From assembly GCF_902459465.1 (NCBI RefSeq), contig NC_047064.1:12542160-12606159 (forward strand): DNA of 64,000 bases, in the 5' to 3' direction. Under the pieces are notes generated by a model. The model was not told the DNA's origin. It did no database searches and saw only the letters and a list, made by a program, of their open reading frames with translations. Position 1 is the first letter of the stretch. Each line of letters starts with the position of its first letter. Source of the stretch: Asterias rubens. Its lineage: Eukaryota > Echinodermata > Asteroidea > Forcipulatida > Asteriidae. Both the position numbers and the translations under genes were made by a program. Below, piece after piece: positions 54,684 to 64,000 of this stretch.

Positions 54684-55577
54684 GTCTCTCTATACCAAGC
54701 GTAGCTCAGTCTTGGAGACTGACAACCGTTGGATGGAGCTGACCAACTCGTCCTCCTCATTGGCCGAGTCGGCCGAGTCGGAGGGGCGAGATGTCATCGA
54801 GGAACGAGATTCTGAACCGGCATCATCACCGGCATCATCATCACGTATGGGTTAGCGGGCGGTTGTGGCAAACCCGGGGGGGAATCCGGCGCACGGCTAG
54901 CCGTGTGGGGGAGTCCCCGTTGGCCCGGTGCAAGCCACCCATGGCCGTGTTGACTGTGGGGCACCGGTGCGGTGGCCAAGTCGGCTGGGCCTTGTCCACC
55001 ACCCTCGCGACGACCCGTAATTGAGGCCGCGAGGGTGTGAAAAGCTTCCAAAAATTCTTCCCTCGAGATCGGGTCCCCACCCTTGTGACGTTTGTGGGGA
55101 CGATCGGCGGTAGAGCCGCTCAAGCTGGGACTACGAGGGCGGGCTTTCTTGCCCTTTTTGGTGGGGCATCCCCGAGCAGACTTCCATGTAGTATCGGAGG
55201 CCGGCTGCGGGCGGGAATACCCGAGCAGCGGGTAAACCCTGAAGTAGAGGCCGACCCTTCGGAACGTAGCGTTTCGACGGGGCCCCAAGGGGTCTGTACC
55301 CTGTTGCCAATCTCCCTGGCGACCGCCACGGCCCCGAGCCCGATAGCGCAGGCTGCCTGGTCGGGGCGGCGGTACAAAAGGCCATCCCTGGGCACCGCGG
55401 TACTCGCGTGTGCACTGTGGGGGGCCGGGTGCACCAGGCCGTGGAGAGGTAATTTCTCCGGCTGTGCATACCCTGTACTCCGCCCTGGGTGCACCGAGCC
55501 GTGGATGGGGCCGGCCCCGTAGTGGAGTCCCGCTTACCAACTCGTCCCTTCTTGGGTGTCGCCCCGGTACTAGGCAA
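54684..55577 (-). pseudogene. DIRS Gag-like protein, N-terminal half
   Basis: The ATG at 55577 (MPSTGATPKKGRVGK) or the overlapping frame 54794-55540 gives a P/R/G-rich basic protein with HKRHKGGDPISREEFLEAF (near 55060) and a PVMMPVQNLVPR segment near 54810. Two frames overlap, which suggests at least one frameshift near 55150. The GC content is clearly higher than in the surrounding DNA. Confidence 0.65.
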
Positions 55578-55986
55578 TTTTTTGGCCTTACCGGAGCGTT
55601 TCCCCTTCTGTCGGGCGGATCCCGGCGGAGACGGCGCGACCGTAAGGTCCCCCGCTCGGCCGGTTATGGCTGAGGGGGCCGAGTGGGAGATTGCTTTGGC
55701 GGCGACGTAATGTCACTGCCGCAATCCCCCCCCAAGGACTCGGGCTGTCTCGGAGGGATGTAGGTCCCCCCTACGTTGACAAGCCCTGTCCTCCCAATTT
55801 CTTATAACTCATATTTAAATCTCACTCTAGAATTTCTCAACAACTCTACTAGAAATTCTCAACACTTACAGACTATCCTGCTATCGGATATCTGCTGAAC
55901 TACACTCTTATTAGCTAAAAGGGCCAAAGAATCTACTGCAATACGGACAATCACGTACTTACGTCCGCTGCCTTTGCCGGCTAAGA

Positions 55987-56132
55987 GAAAAAGAGGACTC
56001 CGACGTGGTGCGCATGTCACAGGGCGTCGGGGATAGGACTCTTGAGGGCGCTATTGTGTGTAAAACTCTTAGCTTTTTGCCTGCCGGCATAGGGAACAAT
56101 GCAATTGTAGTATTCGCTCTACAGGTAAGTAG
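55987..56132 (-). repeat. Right inverted terminal repeat of DIRS element
   Basis: Partner of 49366-49509; followed by the outer end GTAAGTAGAGTGAAGTAGACC. Confidence 0.9.
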
Positions 56133-56145
56133 AGTGAAGTAGACC

Positions 56146-56253
56146 TATTATTTTGCACGACTTGCGCAATGGGGACAGTTTCACCCGTTTGCACAATGGG
56201 TGAATAGTTCTCTATGGTTGTACCCATCGCGCCATTCGTGCAAAATAATGGAG
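56146..56253. mobile_element. Short palindromic MITE (TATTATTTTGCACGA ends)
   Basis: 108 bp with ~28-bp inverted ends TATTATTTTGCACGACTTGC and, reverse, CCATTATTTTGCACGAATGG, and a further internal inverted CACCCGTTTGCACAATGGGTG string. A related terminus is at 48632. Confidence 0.65.
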
Positions 56254-56263
56254 CAATTTAAAG

Positions 56264-56608
56264 GAGCACGTTGCCTTGGATCGGACGAGTTGGTCTATAA
56301 AAAGCGCTTGTAACCATTTTTTATGAAATACATATGGTTGGAAAGATTGCTTCGAAATTGCGTGGTTTTCCTTTTACTGTGCGAACTAACATGGTCGGCC
56401 ATTTATGGGAGTCAAAAAATTGACTCCCATAAACGGCCGACCGTGTTGTTCGACGAGGTATAAGGAAAACCGTGCAATTTCGAGGCATGTTTGTGTGGAT
56501 CATTGTATTCTACTTTTACAACATCTTTCCAACCATATGCATTTTGTAAAAAATGGTTTCAAACGCTTTTCAAAGACCAACTCGACCGATCCAAGGCAAC
56601 GTGTTCCT
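56264..56608. mobile_element. Palindromic TTAA MITE (Kolobok-like)
   Basis: 345 bp forming an almost complete hairpin: ends AGGAGCACGTTGCCTTGGAT and, reverse, AGGAACACGTTGCCTTGGAT, centre GGGAGTCAAAAAATTGACTCCC (about 56408-56429). It is flanked by TTAA on both sides (56260-56263, 56609-56612). TTAA targets with AG ends fit Kolobok-type elements. Confidence 0.85.
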
Positions 56609-56639
56609 TTAACAAAAGCATGACGTCAAAGGTGTGGGT

Positions 56640-57170
56640 TAACAACTGATAAACACTGTTTTTTCGATAAACATGGTTATTCGTACACCATCTAAAGAGG
56701 GCGCTAACGCGCCGGTGTCTGAGCCCAACACCAAATTTGGTGATGAATCGGCCAGGGGGTATGAGAAACAGATTTATGAAATAAAAAATAATAATATTTT
56801 CCATTTAAGATGGAACTCTTGGCTTTTTATTTGCAATACCTTACGCATACAGCGCATACAGTACCAAATAATAAGGTTGGGCTAATTAGCTGACTTAAAA
56901 CACTGGGGTGCTAATGTGATAAAGCCAGGGGGTATGAGGAACAGATTTATGAAATAAAAATTAATAATACTTTTCAATTTAGATGGATCTTGGCTTTGTG
57001 TCTGCCCATACCTGTCGCGTTACAATCCCTTCGCACGGTCATTGACGGTCTCTGACCGATTCATCACCAAATTTGGTGTTGGGCTCAAGACACCGGCGCG
57101 TTAGCGCCCTCTTTAGACGGTATACAAATAACCATGTTTATCGAAAAACAGTGTTTATCAGTCGATAAAC
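56640..57170. repeat. Inverted-repeat unit within the right arm
   Basis: 56652-56748 (CGATAAACATGGTTATTCGT, then AAAGAGGGCGCTAACGCGCC, then CCAACACCAAATTTGGTGAT) is inverted at 57045-57145 with high identity. The spacer contains two direct copies of CAGGGGGTATGAG(A/G)AACAGATTTATGAAATAAAAA (56754, 56928). The hairpin continues into GATAAACA sequence, so it belongs to the same repeat system. Confidence 0.75.
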
Positions 57171-57690
57171 AGAGTTTTTCGATAAACAGTGTTTATCAAC
57201 TGATAAACACTGTTTATCGAATAGTTTGGCGTCGGCGTAAAACTGTGTTTTTCGACCAATAAACACTGTTTTTTCGATAAACAGCGTTTATCAAATCAAA
57301 TTATTGGGCATTTGACGTCGGAGTAAAACTGTGTTTATCGACCCATAAACACTGTTTTTCGATAAACACTGTTTATCACTTGATCGATACACCTTGTTTA
57401 TCACTTGATAAACCTTGTTTATCACTTGATAAACAGTGTTTATTGAAAAACTCTAGTTTATCACCTCGAAAAACTCTGTTTATTGCCTGATAAACACTGT
57501 TTTTCGATAAACAGTGTTTATCAATATTGATAAACAATGTTTATCTCGATAAACTCTGTTTATCGGTGAAAAACAGTGTTTATCAAAATAAACTATGTTT
57601 ATCAAGTGATGAACATAGTTTATCTCAAAAAACAGTGTTTATCAGTGATAAACAGTGCTTATCGAATTATTGGGCATATGGCTTGCCATA
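57171..57690. repeat. Palindromic GATAAACA array, right arm
   Basis: More than 30 TAAACA/TGTTTA cores in 520 bp, ending GAATTATTGGGCATATGGCT and TGCCATA, the inverted counterpart of the left terminus at 42232. Confidence 0.85.
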
Positions 57691-58139
57691 GAATTTGAGC
57701 TTTTAACTGAATTTTGAAGAAAACAAATCTTTCCTGTGATTGAATTATGACATTTGTTAGGTTTTGCTGATCGGGAAAATTATGAAATATGTGGTATTGA
57801 TTGTTTTATCATGAAAAGAATGTCGGTGGTCTCCGACCGTTGAAAACGAATTGAGATTGTTTGCAAACGCTTTTCTTAGCGGGGGATATGCATTTGAACG
57901 GTAGGAATATAAAATGATTTATTTTTTATTTTTTACTTTTATACAATTTCGCGTAGGATATTTTTGGTTAAGAAGATAATAATATAATAACTAGAGATAG
58001 TGATTGTAAACAATCACACAGCTGTTCCTGAATGTTTTGTTAATAATAGTTTTCTATGCTACAATAAAACACACACATTACAACTCTATGACATGTAATT
58101 ACCTGGTCTTGTATCTGATACTAAATCAAAAGAAGCTTT
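57691..58139. other. AT-rich spacer, no gene seen
   Basis: No frame above noise, no RNA gene and no clear repeat are recognised. Confidence 0.5.
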
Positions 58140-58890
58140 AACACAAAAAATAAAGGTCAACATGGCGCCATTTTTAACCAAGTTCAAAAATCGATTGTGT
58201 AGTACTTGAGATAGGAGCCCACTTCCGGTTAACCCAGAAGTAAAGGTCAATACTGGGTCACGGAAACCCATGCTTGATTTTCAATGCACAAAGAGTTCAT
58301 AACTGAAAAAAAAATTGAAAATCTGTTGTGTAGTTCTTGAAATAAGGTTCCACTTCCGGATGACTCGGAAATAAAGGTCAACATAGGGTCACACCTACCC
58401 GATGCGATTGTCCAATTCCAAAGGAATCCATAACTGGAAAAAGTCTGAAAATCGGTTGTGTTGTTTTTGAGATAAGGTTTCACTTCCGGTTGACCCGGAA
58501 ATAAAGGTCAACATGGGGGTCACAGGTTTCAAAGTTAATATATAATGCCTAAGTAGTCTATCACTGAAAAAAGTTTAAAAATCGGTTGAGTAGTTCTTGA
58601 GAAATGGTCCCACTTCCGGTTGACCCGGAAGAAGAGGTCAAAATGGGGTCACGGATTTTCCCCAACAAAATTTAATGCCAAAGGAGTCTATAACTAAAGA
58701 AAAAAAATTAAAGAAAAAAAATGGTTGTGTAACTCTTAAGATATGGTCCCACTTCCAGGTGACCCGGAAGTAGAGGTCAAATCGGGGTCACGGTTACCTG
58801 AGGCAATTCTCCTATGCCAAAGGAGTCTACTACTGAAAAAAACTTTGAAATCGGCCATACACTACTTGAGATAAAGTGCTGCAAAGAAAA
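58140..58890. repeat. Tandem repeat of ~130 bp, about five and a half units
   Basis: CACTTCCGG-type markers at 58220, 58351, 58481, 58611 and 58750 (spacing 131, 130, 130, 139). Each unit reads CACTTCCGGTTGACCCGGAA, then AGGTCAACATGGGGTCAC, AAAGGAGTCTATAACTGAAA and TCGGTTGTGTAGTTCTTGAG, with one to several differences between units. Confidence 0.85.
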
Positions 58891-59489
58891 ACTCTTTAAA
58901 GCTTCTAATTAGCATAAATGAACATGTGATGACATCACAGTCTTAAAATTGTGTTTTTTGTACTAATAAATTTCATAAGGTACCACGATGGTATGCAACT
59001 TCCCCCAATCCAATGCCTTTTACAAATCCTAATTTTGTATTGCATTAACCATGGAGAAGGTAATACAATGCCTTGCAAGGGACTGCATCCAGTTTATGAG
59101 GTACTACGTTGTACCCATGATGCCAAGATTTTTAATTAATCGTTAATTATAGACGTACCTTGATTGCTGTTAATGGACTGAAACAACCCTTATTATAATC
59201 AGTTAATTTTTCAACACAGAATATGACATTTTGAAAACGAACAGATAAATTATTTTGAAGTTATTGTCAATTTTTGTGTATTTGACTTGTAAAACGTTTC
59301 CACTTTTAGCGCCATGTTTTGTACACAGAAATTAAAACGCGCAAACGTATGATGTCATGATGACGTGACTGAACATTTTAGGCCAGACACAGCATCTATT
59401 GTACAAGACAAGTCCATAACCGAAGAAAAAAATTGGGATCGGATGTTTAATTCTTGAGATATGATTGTTAGAATATTGCCTAATTAAAT
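58891..59489. other. AT-rich spacer, no gene seen
   Basis: ATTGGGATCGGATGTTTAAT and TCTTGAGATAT near 59431-59462 echo the ~130-bp repeat units, so a degraded unit may lie here. Otherwise nothing is recognised. Confidence 0.45.
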
Positions 59490-59717
59490 ATTCACCTGGG
59501 CGAACCCCTTCTCTTTTCGATAAGTGCACTGGGTTCTTTTACATGCGTTACACAACACATGGGACCAACGGCTTTACGTCCCATCCGAAGGACGAAGCAA
59601 TGGTTAAGTGTCTTGCTTAAGGACACAAGTGTCACGGCTGGGGATTCGAACCCACACTCTGCTGATCAGAAACACCAGAGTTTGAATTCGGTGCTCTTAA
59701 CCGCTCGGCCACGACAC
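59490..59717 (-). mobile_element. tRNA-Leu-derived SINE
   Basis: The 5' 89 bases (59717-59629, minus strand) fold as a class II tRNA: the acceptor ends GTGTCGT and ACGACAC-compatible GTGACAC pair over seven bases, the A-box is TGGCCGAGCGG, the B-box is GGTTCGAATCC, and a long variable arm is present; CAA sits at the anticodon position (leucine). There is no CCA, and the sequence continues into a body (AAGACACTTAACCATTGCTT, GGGACGTAAAGCCGTTGGTC, ... GGTTCGCCCAGGTG) ending near 59490. The A- and B-boxes would give an RNA polymerase III promoter. Confidence 0.85.
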
Positions 59718-60385
59718 TTCGATTGAGAGAGTCGTAATTATTCAACTGATTTTGTGTTTGTTTTATAAGAATATTACAAAGAGGTAATTCCTATTGCATT
59801 TGTGTTTGCCAAAATCCTTTAAATGTCGTTATTCATAGCTAAAATCATCCTTGCCGTATGTCGTTGGTTGAGAAGGGCGCTTGAACGCAATGCAATCTGT
59901 GTATTTTTCTGTGGCGTAACTGGGAGACATATAATAGCTAGTTCTTTATACTTAGCTTGTTAGGAAATGTGCCCGCAGATGTTTCTGGCTCTGCCGATTA
60001 GTGCTGATTAGCTCTGAGGCCACCACACCGGGCCCCTGTCTTTATCTGCAAGGATAAAGACAGGTCGCTGCCGCTAGATCCAGAGATTCCATTGGATACA
60101 ATGATATCATTGGGTACGTGCAGTGACATAGATGCCCAAGAATTTGACTGCGTATCAGAGGGTTTTATAAAGAACCTATAGACCGACAGCATAGTGCATG
60201 CAGTGTGGCAGTCATGTGTTATACTCACTAGCCTGTGGATTGGTTAGCTTCCCTGGGTCGACCCCGCAGTGCTCACTCCGGTTAGCCCCTAAAAAGAACT
60301 AAATGAATGATCACACTCGCCCTCTCGTGGTGATGGCATACACCTCAGGTCACCCCCAAGTGACCCACTCCACAAGCAGGGGGCT
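59718..60385. other. Spacer with no gene seen
   Basis: CCTGTCTTTATC and GATAAAGACAGG form a perfect 12-bp stem at about 60036-60063. Otherwise no feature is recognised. Confidence 0.45.
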
Positions 60386-60529
60386 GGGGGCGTATTTTTT
60401 TTTCCTAGGACGAACATGGGCAATTAACACAAAATGGGCGTGTCTTCATGGGAAAATGTATAGTTAACTACGCCCATTTTATGTAAATTGCCAACGTTCG
60501 TCCTAGGGAGAAAAAAAAAACGCTCCCAG
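60386..60529. mobile_element. Hairpin MITE of ~145 bp (GGGGGCGT ends)
   Basis: GGGGGCGTATTTTTTTTTCC, TAGGACGAACATGGGCAATT is inverted as AATTGCCAACGTTCGTCCTA, GGGAGAAAAAAAAAACGCTCCC at the other end, arms ~42 bp with few mismatches. An inner ACACAAAATGGGCGTG / CGCCCATTTTATGT pair extends the stem. Confidence 0.75.
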
Positions 60530-61010
60530 TACCCATGCCTACATCCTTACGGGCTGTTAAGGGGGTAACCCTGTTTTAACCCCTGGTAGCACTTGATTTG
60601 CTTCGACAGCCCAAATCAGTTAAGTGTAATGTAAGGTGATCTCTCATAATAAAAAAAAATGGACAGCAAAAAGTAATTTACACTAGAACTCATATTTTAA
60701 GTAGATCTCTTTTTTAAATTAACTTGTTTTCAATATACAGTTTATTATGTATATAATAATGGTGTTTACTTTATAATATATTCAACAGTCAGTGGGGTTA
60801 CATTTTGTGTTGGTCATCATTTGACTATTCAACGAAACTTAGTTTAAAAGCAACGAACGCCATTGCCTCCATGTCCCCTGGTCATTGCCTTGGTGCCCTT
60901 GAAATGCTCCATTACAAATTTCCTCCCAAGGTGCCCTTTACTAAGGAGAATGAGCGCTGGTGGTGTTACACTTTCGTATTGTACTACAGTGACGTCCTGG
61001 ATATCAGGGT
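60530..61010. other. Spacer, no confirmed gene
   Basis: 60860-60965 contains GGTCATTGCCTTGGTGCCCT and TGAAATGCTCC. TGCCTTGGTGCCCTTG recurs at 61650, on the far side of the inverted-repeat element, so the region may be part of a repeat. Confidence 0.4.
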
Positions 61011-61583
61011 ACATTTCTGGGGCGGAAACTTTTCAAAGCTTCATGACTCAAATCTTACCTGCAAGAAACCACTATAGTTTCAACAGATTCACATTCCATG
61101 GCAGCATATATTTTTCTGCGGTAGGTTTTGATCGTCGTATATTCTTCACGAATCCATCATTTTCATGAAATAATGCAGCTCCCAACGTTAAGGAATTCCC
61201 ATTTTTGTTCGTACTCTCACAGTCTGCCGTGTGTACGCAAAACGCGCAAACCTTGCGTTGGGTTTGAGTGTTGTGTCCGAGTGTTAAGCTGTGCAGTCAA
61301 GATACGGTCGGTGACCAAGAGTTCTTGCGTCTGGCATGCGAATGTATACGCGTACGCACGGCAGCAGACAACACTGTAAGAAAACGATCAAAACAGGAAT
61401 TTTGTAACTTTGGGAGCTGCATTATTTCACAAAAATGACGGATTTGTGAAGAATATATGACGACCAAAACCCACCGCAGAAAAATGTATGCCGCCTTAGA
61501 ATGTGAATCTGTTGAAATTAGTGGCTCGTTGCAGGTAAGATTTGAGTTATGAAGCTTTGAAAAATTTTGGCCCCAGAAACGGG
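61011..61583. mobile_element. Foldback / MITE with ~190-bp inverted arms
   Basis: The left arm (TTTCTGGGGCGGAAACTTTT, then CAAAGCTTCATGACTCAAAT ... to AATAATGCAGCTCCCAACGT near 61190) is inverted at 61400-61583 with about 85-90 percent identity by eye. The interior (61200-61400) has no convincing gene. I could not see a clear target duplication. Confidence 0.75.
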
Positions 61584-61592
61584 CCTTAATAG

Positions 61593-61633
61593 ATAGGACT
61601 CTGTATCTGCGTACAGAGGAAGAGTCCTATATA
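61593..61633. repeat. Hairpin ATAGGACTCT / AGAGTCCTAT
   Basis: A 10-bp perfect stem enclosing a second imperfect pair (TGTATCTGCGTACA), just outside the foldback element. It could be a transcription hairpin or a target scar; nothing else supports a function. Confidence 0.5.
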
Positions 61634-63425
61634 GGCCTAAAGGAGAATATGCCTTGGTGCCCTTGTCCTTTCAAAAAAGAGGCATCCCCCTACATTGAAG
61701 GCAAGTTAGGGCAGTGTTTCAGTCTTAAAATTGAGTGGCATAAAGCTTTGAATCAACTGCTACACACTGTTCGAGAAGTCAAACACCAGTTGTTTAGTGG
61801 ACTGATAGTGAAGCACATGTGTCCATCTCATTGTCTGAAGAGCTACTACAATCACCATCTGATGCCTTATCCAATCCTTCTTCGTCTAAACTTTTTTTTA
61901 AACCCTCTAGGCGAGTTTTCAATGTGCTGTACTGGAACTTTCCTCTCTTTTCACCATATGGATCCTAAAAGTAATAATAAGAAAATGAATTGATGAAATA
62001 ATAGCACCAGTACGGAGCTGTAAAGGGACATAAAAAGTATATACATGGTATAGTGTTGCGATCATGCAACAAGCATATTTGAGCTAGAGTAATGTATATT
62101 ATTCTTGATACCCCAGCTATGGTTAGAGCATTCCCATAGTAGCCCATGTAGCCCATCACCACGATTTAGTTGCTACACTGTGATAATTTGCATACACTGT
62201 ATACACACAGTAAATCATGTACATGTAGATTGCTACAGAAACTAAGTCAGCCCAATGACATTACGAACATTGGCCTTTTTCCGAAGACCAAGTATAAGTG
62301 CCACACCCAACCTCCAAACCACACTCTGAGCTGACCATCAAAGCTCTTTAGGTACCGCTGAAACCCTCCATCGACCACTGAAAAACAAAGGTCGCGTGAT
62401 AGTTAGAGCCACAAGTGGTTTTAAAACAATCACGTCACCTCCCGAGTTGGTTTGACTTCATGCCCTAGAAAAGCCAATATTTGTTGAACCAAATTTCAAT
62501 ATTTTTGTTTAAATTATTCATGTGTAAATGACAAAAAAAGACTATGTATTCAGATTATGGATACAAATCGTAAATAATGGTAAAAAATGTAATGCAAGAT
62601 TCGCATTCAGAGAGTCCGTGTAACGGAAGCGTGTTGTATGGCCACATGGCTTGGAGCAATCGGATTGTAAGCCTTGGAGCATATCGCGTACCGCCCATGC
62701 CGTGTCTCGTGGGGGCCCCGAGGTGTAATCCCCAGGCGCTATGAACTCCTCAGCCGTGAGCTTAGGTCTAGCTGTGAGCTTAAGAGGGGTTGGGAGCCTT
62801 CATGGGGGTGTCCGTGGGTTTGTCAGTCGGTACCTCGCTTGTCGAATCAGTTATTTCTTACCCAATACTCTGTGTTTTGTTTCCGCCCCTATTTTTTGTT
62901 GTTCCGACTTTTCAGGTAGTTAAAAAAGATTGATGTTGCCAAAACGTTGGAACTACCGCATTGGGTATATTGATGGTGTTATTGTGTGAGTAGCTTAATT
63001 AAATAATCTGTTATGGAAAAAAGGTACGCTTTCAATCCCAAGTCAAGCTAAGCTTACGTTCCAAGATACGCAGCTACACTTACATTCCAAGATATTGTTA
63101 CGTTCTTTCAAATTATGCTTTCATTCCATAAAAGGTACGCTTGCAATCCAGACATGAACTACACCACTAAATTACTTTAACGGTGAGCCGGTTTGCCCCT
63201 TTAACATTGAAGTTGAAATTTCAAGAATTTCATAACTAGAGAACTATTTATCGTTAGGCAAGAGGACATAAGTTTTTTGCTTTTGCTTGCTCTTTTGGAA
63301 TATTTGTCTGTGGTATGTCCAAAATTTGTGGAGAGTAAACAATTTCAATGATAAACTTCACTTTTCTACTCAAAATTCTCAGCAAATGTTGCTTTTCTTT
63401 ATTATTTTTCATATGATAACATTAA
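61634..63425. other. Spacer, no gene supported
   Basis: An open stretch of 114 codons at 61649 has no recognisable domain. 62620-62930 is more GC-rich with a duplicated GAGCTTAGGTCTAG / GTGAGCTTAAG string. I recognise no RNA gene or known repeat. Confidence 0.4.
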
Positions 63426-63928
63426 ACAGCCAATAAAGGATGATCTCAAATATATAGATATTACAGTTTTCTAATAGCTGAAGTCCATAGGAAACATACC
63501 AAAAATTTAACGAGTCTCTTACCTCACGTTAAAACATGGTAAAAATGTTTTTTCTACAGAACGCTTCTAGCCAAATTAAAAAAAAACGCGAGGTCAAACA
63601 AACCTGCGCGACAAAGGAATCAGTACGTCAGTGGCAGCTATTTGGTGTGGAAAATAGCGCCCTCAGTTTGCCAAAGCTGGAGAACTGTGTTCACACCCAA
63701 TTAGGGGAATATCGTCACTGGCGTCAAGAGGTCATTATAATAAGCCGTTTTTGACTCTCGGCTGAAAAAGCCACGCGATCGGGTGCATTTTTGACTCGAG
63801 TTATTCATTACTAAATGCAAATTTTGAGAGTAAAATGGTTATTAACTGGTATCTACATGTACGATGTCTATTTGGCCATAAAAAGGTAATAGTTGAAATA
63901 TTGAGATCATCCTTTATTGGCTCTTTAA
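63422..63928. mobile_element. TTAA-flanked MITE, 499 bp (Kolobok-like)
   Basis: A perfect 22-bp inverted pair, AGCCAATAAAGGATGATCTC plus AA (63428-63449) and its reverse complement (63901-63922), lies two bases inside TTAA on each side (63422-63425, 63925-63928). No coding region is seen. TTAA targets occur in piggyBac and Kolobok elements; the AG-type end on the right favours Kolobok. Confidence 0.82.
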
Positions 63929-64000
63929 GATTCTGTACAAATGATGAAACTAGAAGTTACAGATTGGAATGGCTGATGTACAACACGTGTTATAGTTTTG

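Larger units (their letters stand above)
49327..56145 (-). mobile_element. DIRS-type (tyrosine recombinase) retrotransposon with inverted terminal repeats
   Basis: Terminal inverted repeats at about 49366-49509 and 55987-56132 are nearly identical (TACCTGTAGAGCGAATACTA ... CCTCTTTTTC). An internal region at 49590-49672 is complementary to both outer ends joined head to head, the DIRS 'internal complementary region'. Coding order on the minus strand is Gag-like, RT remnant, RNase H, an MT-like segment and a tyrosine recombinase. There is no LTR or integrase. The RT core is deleted and a 1281-bp DNA transposon is inserted between Gag and RT. Confidence 0.92.
42232..57690. mobile_element. Foldback-type element with inverted arms of GATAAACA/TGTTTATC palindromes
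   Basis: The outer ends TATGGCAAGCCATATATGCC (42232) and, in reverse, TATGGCAAGCCATATGCCCA (57690) are inverted repeats that both continue into CAATAATTCGATAA and then arrays of TTTATC/GATAAA palindromes. An inner landmark, CCGACGCCAAATGCCCAATA (near 48440), has its inverted partner near 57305-57330. The arms are 42232-42596 plus 48393-48530 on the left and about 57130-57690 on the right. No transposase is left; the space between is filled by gypsy C, a DIRS element and MITEs. The flanks GACTTT and GAATTT are only roughly alike. Confidence 0.6.

Noticed and set aside
59629..59717. Functional tRNA-Leu gene
   Set aside because: The cloverleaf is class II and has A/B boxes, but the anticodon stem has a mismatch and the sequence runs on into a SINE-like body, so it is annotated as the SINE head.
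61649..61993. 114-codon open frame
   Set aside because: No recognisable domain, no splice or promoter context, and it shares a short string with the other side of a foldback element.

Overview
This window is eukaryotic and consists almost entirely of transposable elements inserted into one another. It most likely comes from a marine invertebrate deuterostome. I lean towards an echinoderm, because several palindromic TTAA elements and the 'ACACTATTGGTAATT' element resemble repeats I remember from echinoderm genomes; this is recollection, not a search. There are split genes with GT-AG introns, LTR retrotransposons of several families, DNA transposons with target-site duplications (TSDs), a tRNA-derived SINE and satellites. 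I see no bacterial operons, rRNA or CRISPR array. The only possible host coding sequence is a short ATG exon at 32503 that is cut by a retrotransposon.

Layout, left half. 1-2816 is the 3' part of a Ty3/gypsy element (D) sitting in a minus-strand Penelope-like element (PLE copy 1, 2817-4838). 5161-13570 is a ~178-bp satellite split by a complete but decayed BEL/Pao element (5626-13135, TSD GTCAA). 14268-30612 is a P-element-like THAP transposon whose 8-bp TSD (GTCGCAAT) is recovered only after removing its nested insertions. Those are PLE copy 2 in an intron (about 16690-20945) and a 6.26-kb ISL2EU-like DNA transposon in its right terminal repeat (24346-30604, TSD TA). A 282-bp MITE lies next to its left end.

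Layout, right half. 32613-41840 is a triple nest: gypsy A (TSD GAAGG) contains gypsy B (33556-39244, TSD ATCCT), which contains a solo LTR (35228-35892, TSD CTTG). 42232-57690 is bounded by inverted arms made of dozens of GATAAACA/TGTTTATC palindromes. Inside lie gypsy C (42597-48392, open 1659-codon frame, LTRs differing at one position), a DIRS-type tyrosine-recombinase retroelement (49327-56145) carrying its own 1281-bp DNA transposon (TSD CCTTAGG), and several short palindromic MITEs. 57691-64000 holds a ~130-bp tandem repeat, a tRNA-Leu-derived SINE, and three inverted-repeat elements.

The genes do not form a pathway. They are replication and integration machineries of separate elements: RT/RNase H/integrase (gypsy, BEL), RT/GIY-YIG (PLE), RT/RNase H/tyrosine recombinase (DIRS), THAP-DDE transposase (P-like), and THAP/DDE transposase with a SWIM-YqaJ-PHD partner (ISL2EU). 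All except gypsy C carry frameshifts, stops or deletions in the window; gypsy D is open but cut by the window edge. The main value of the window is the readable insertion history and a few unexplained repeat architectures.
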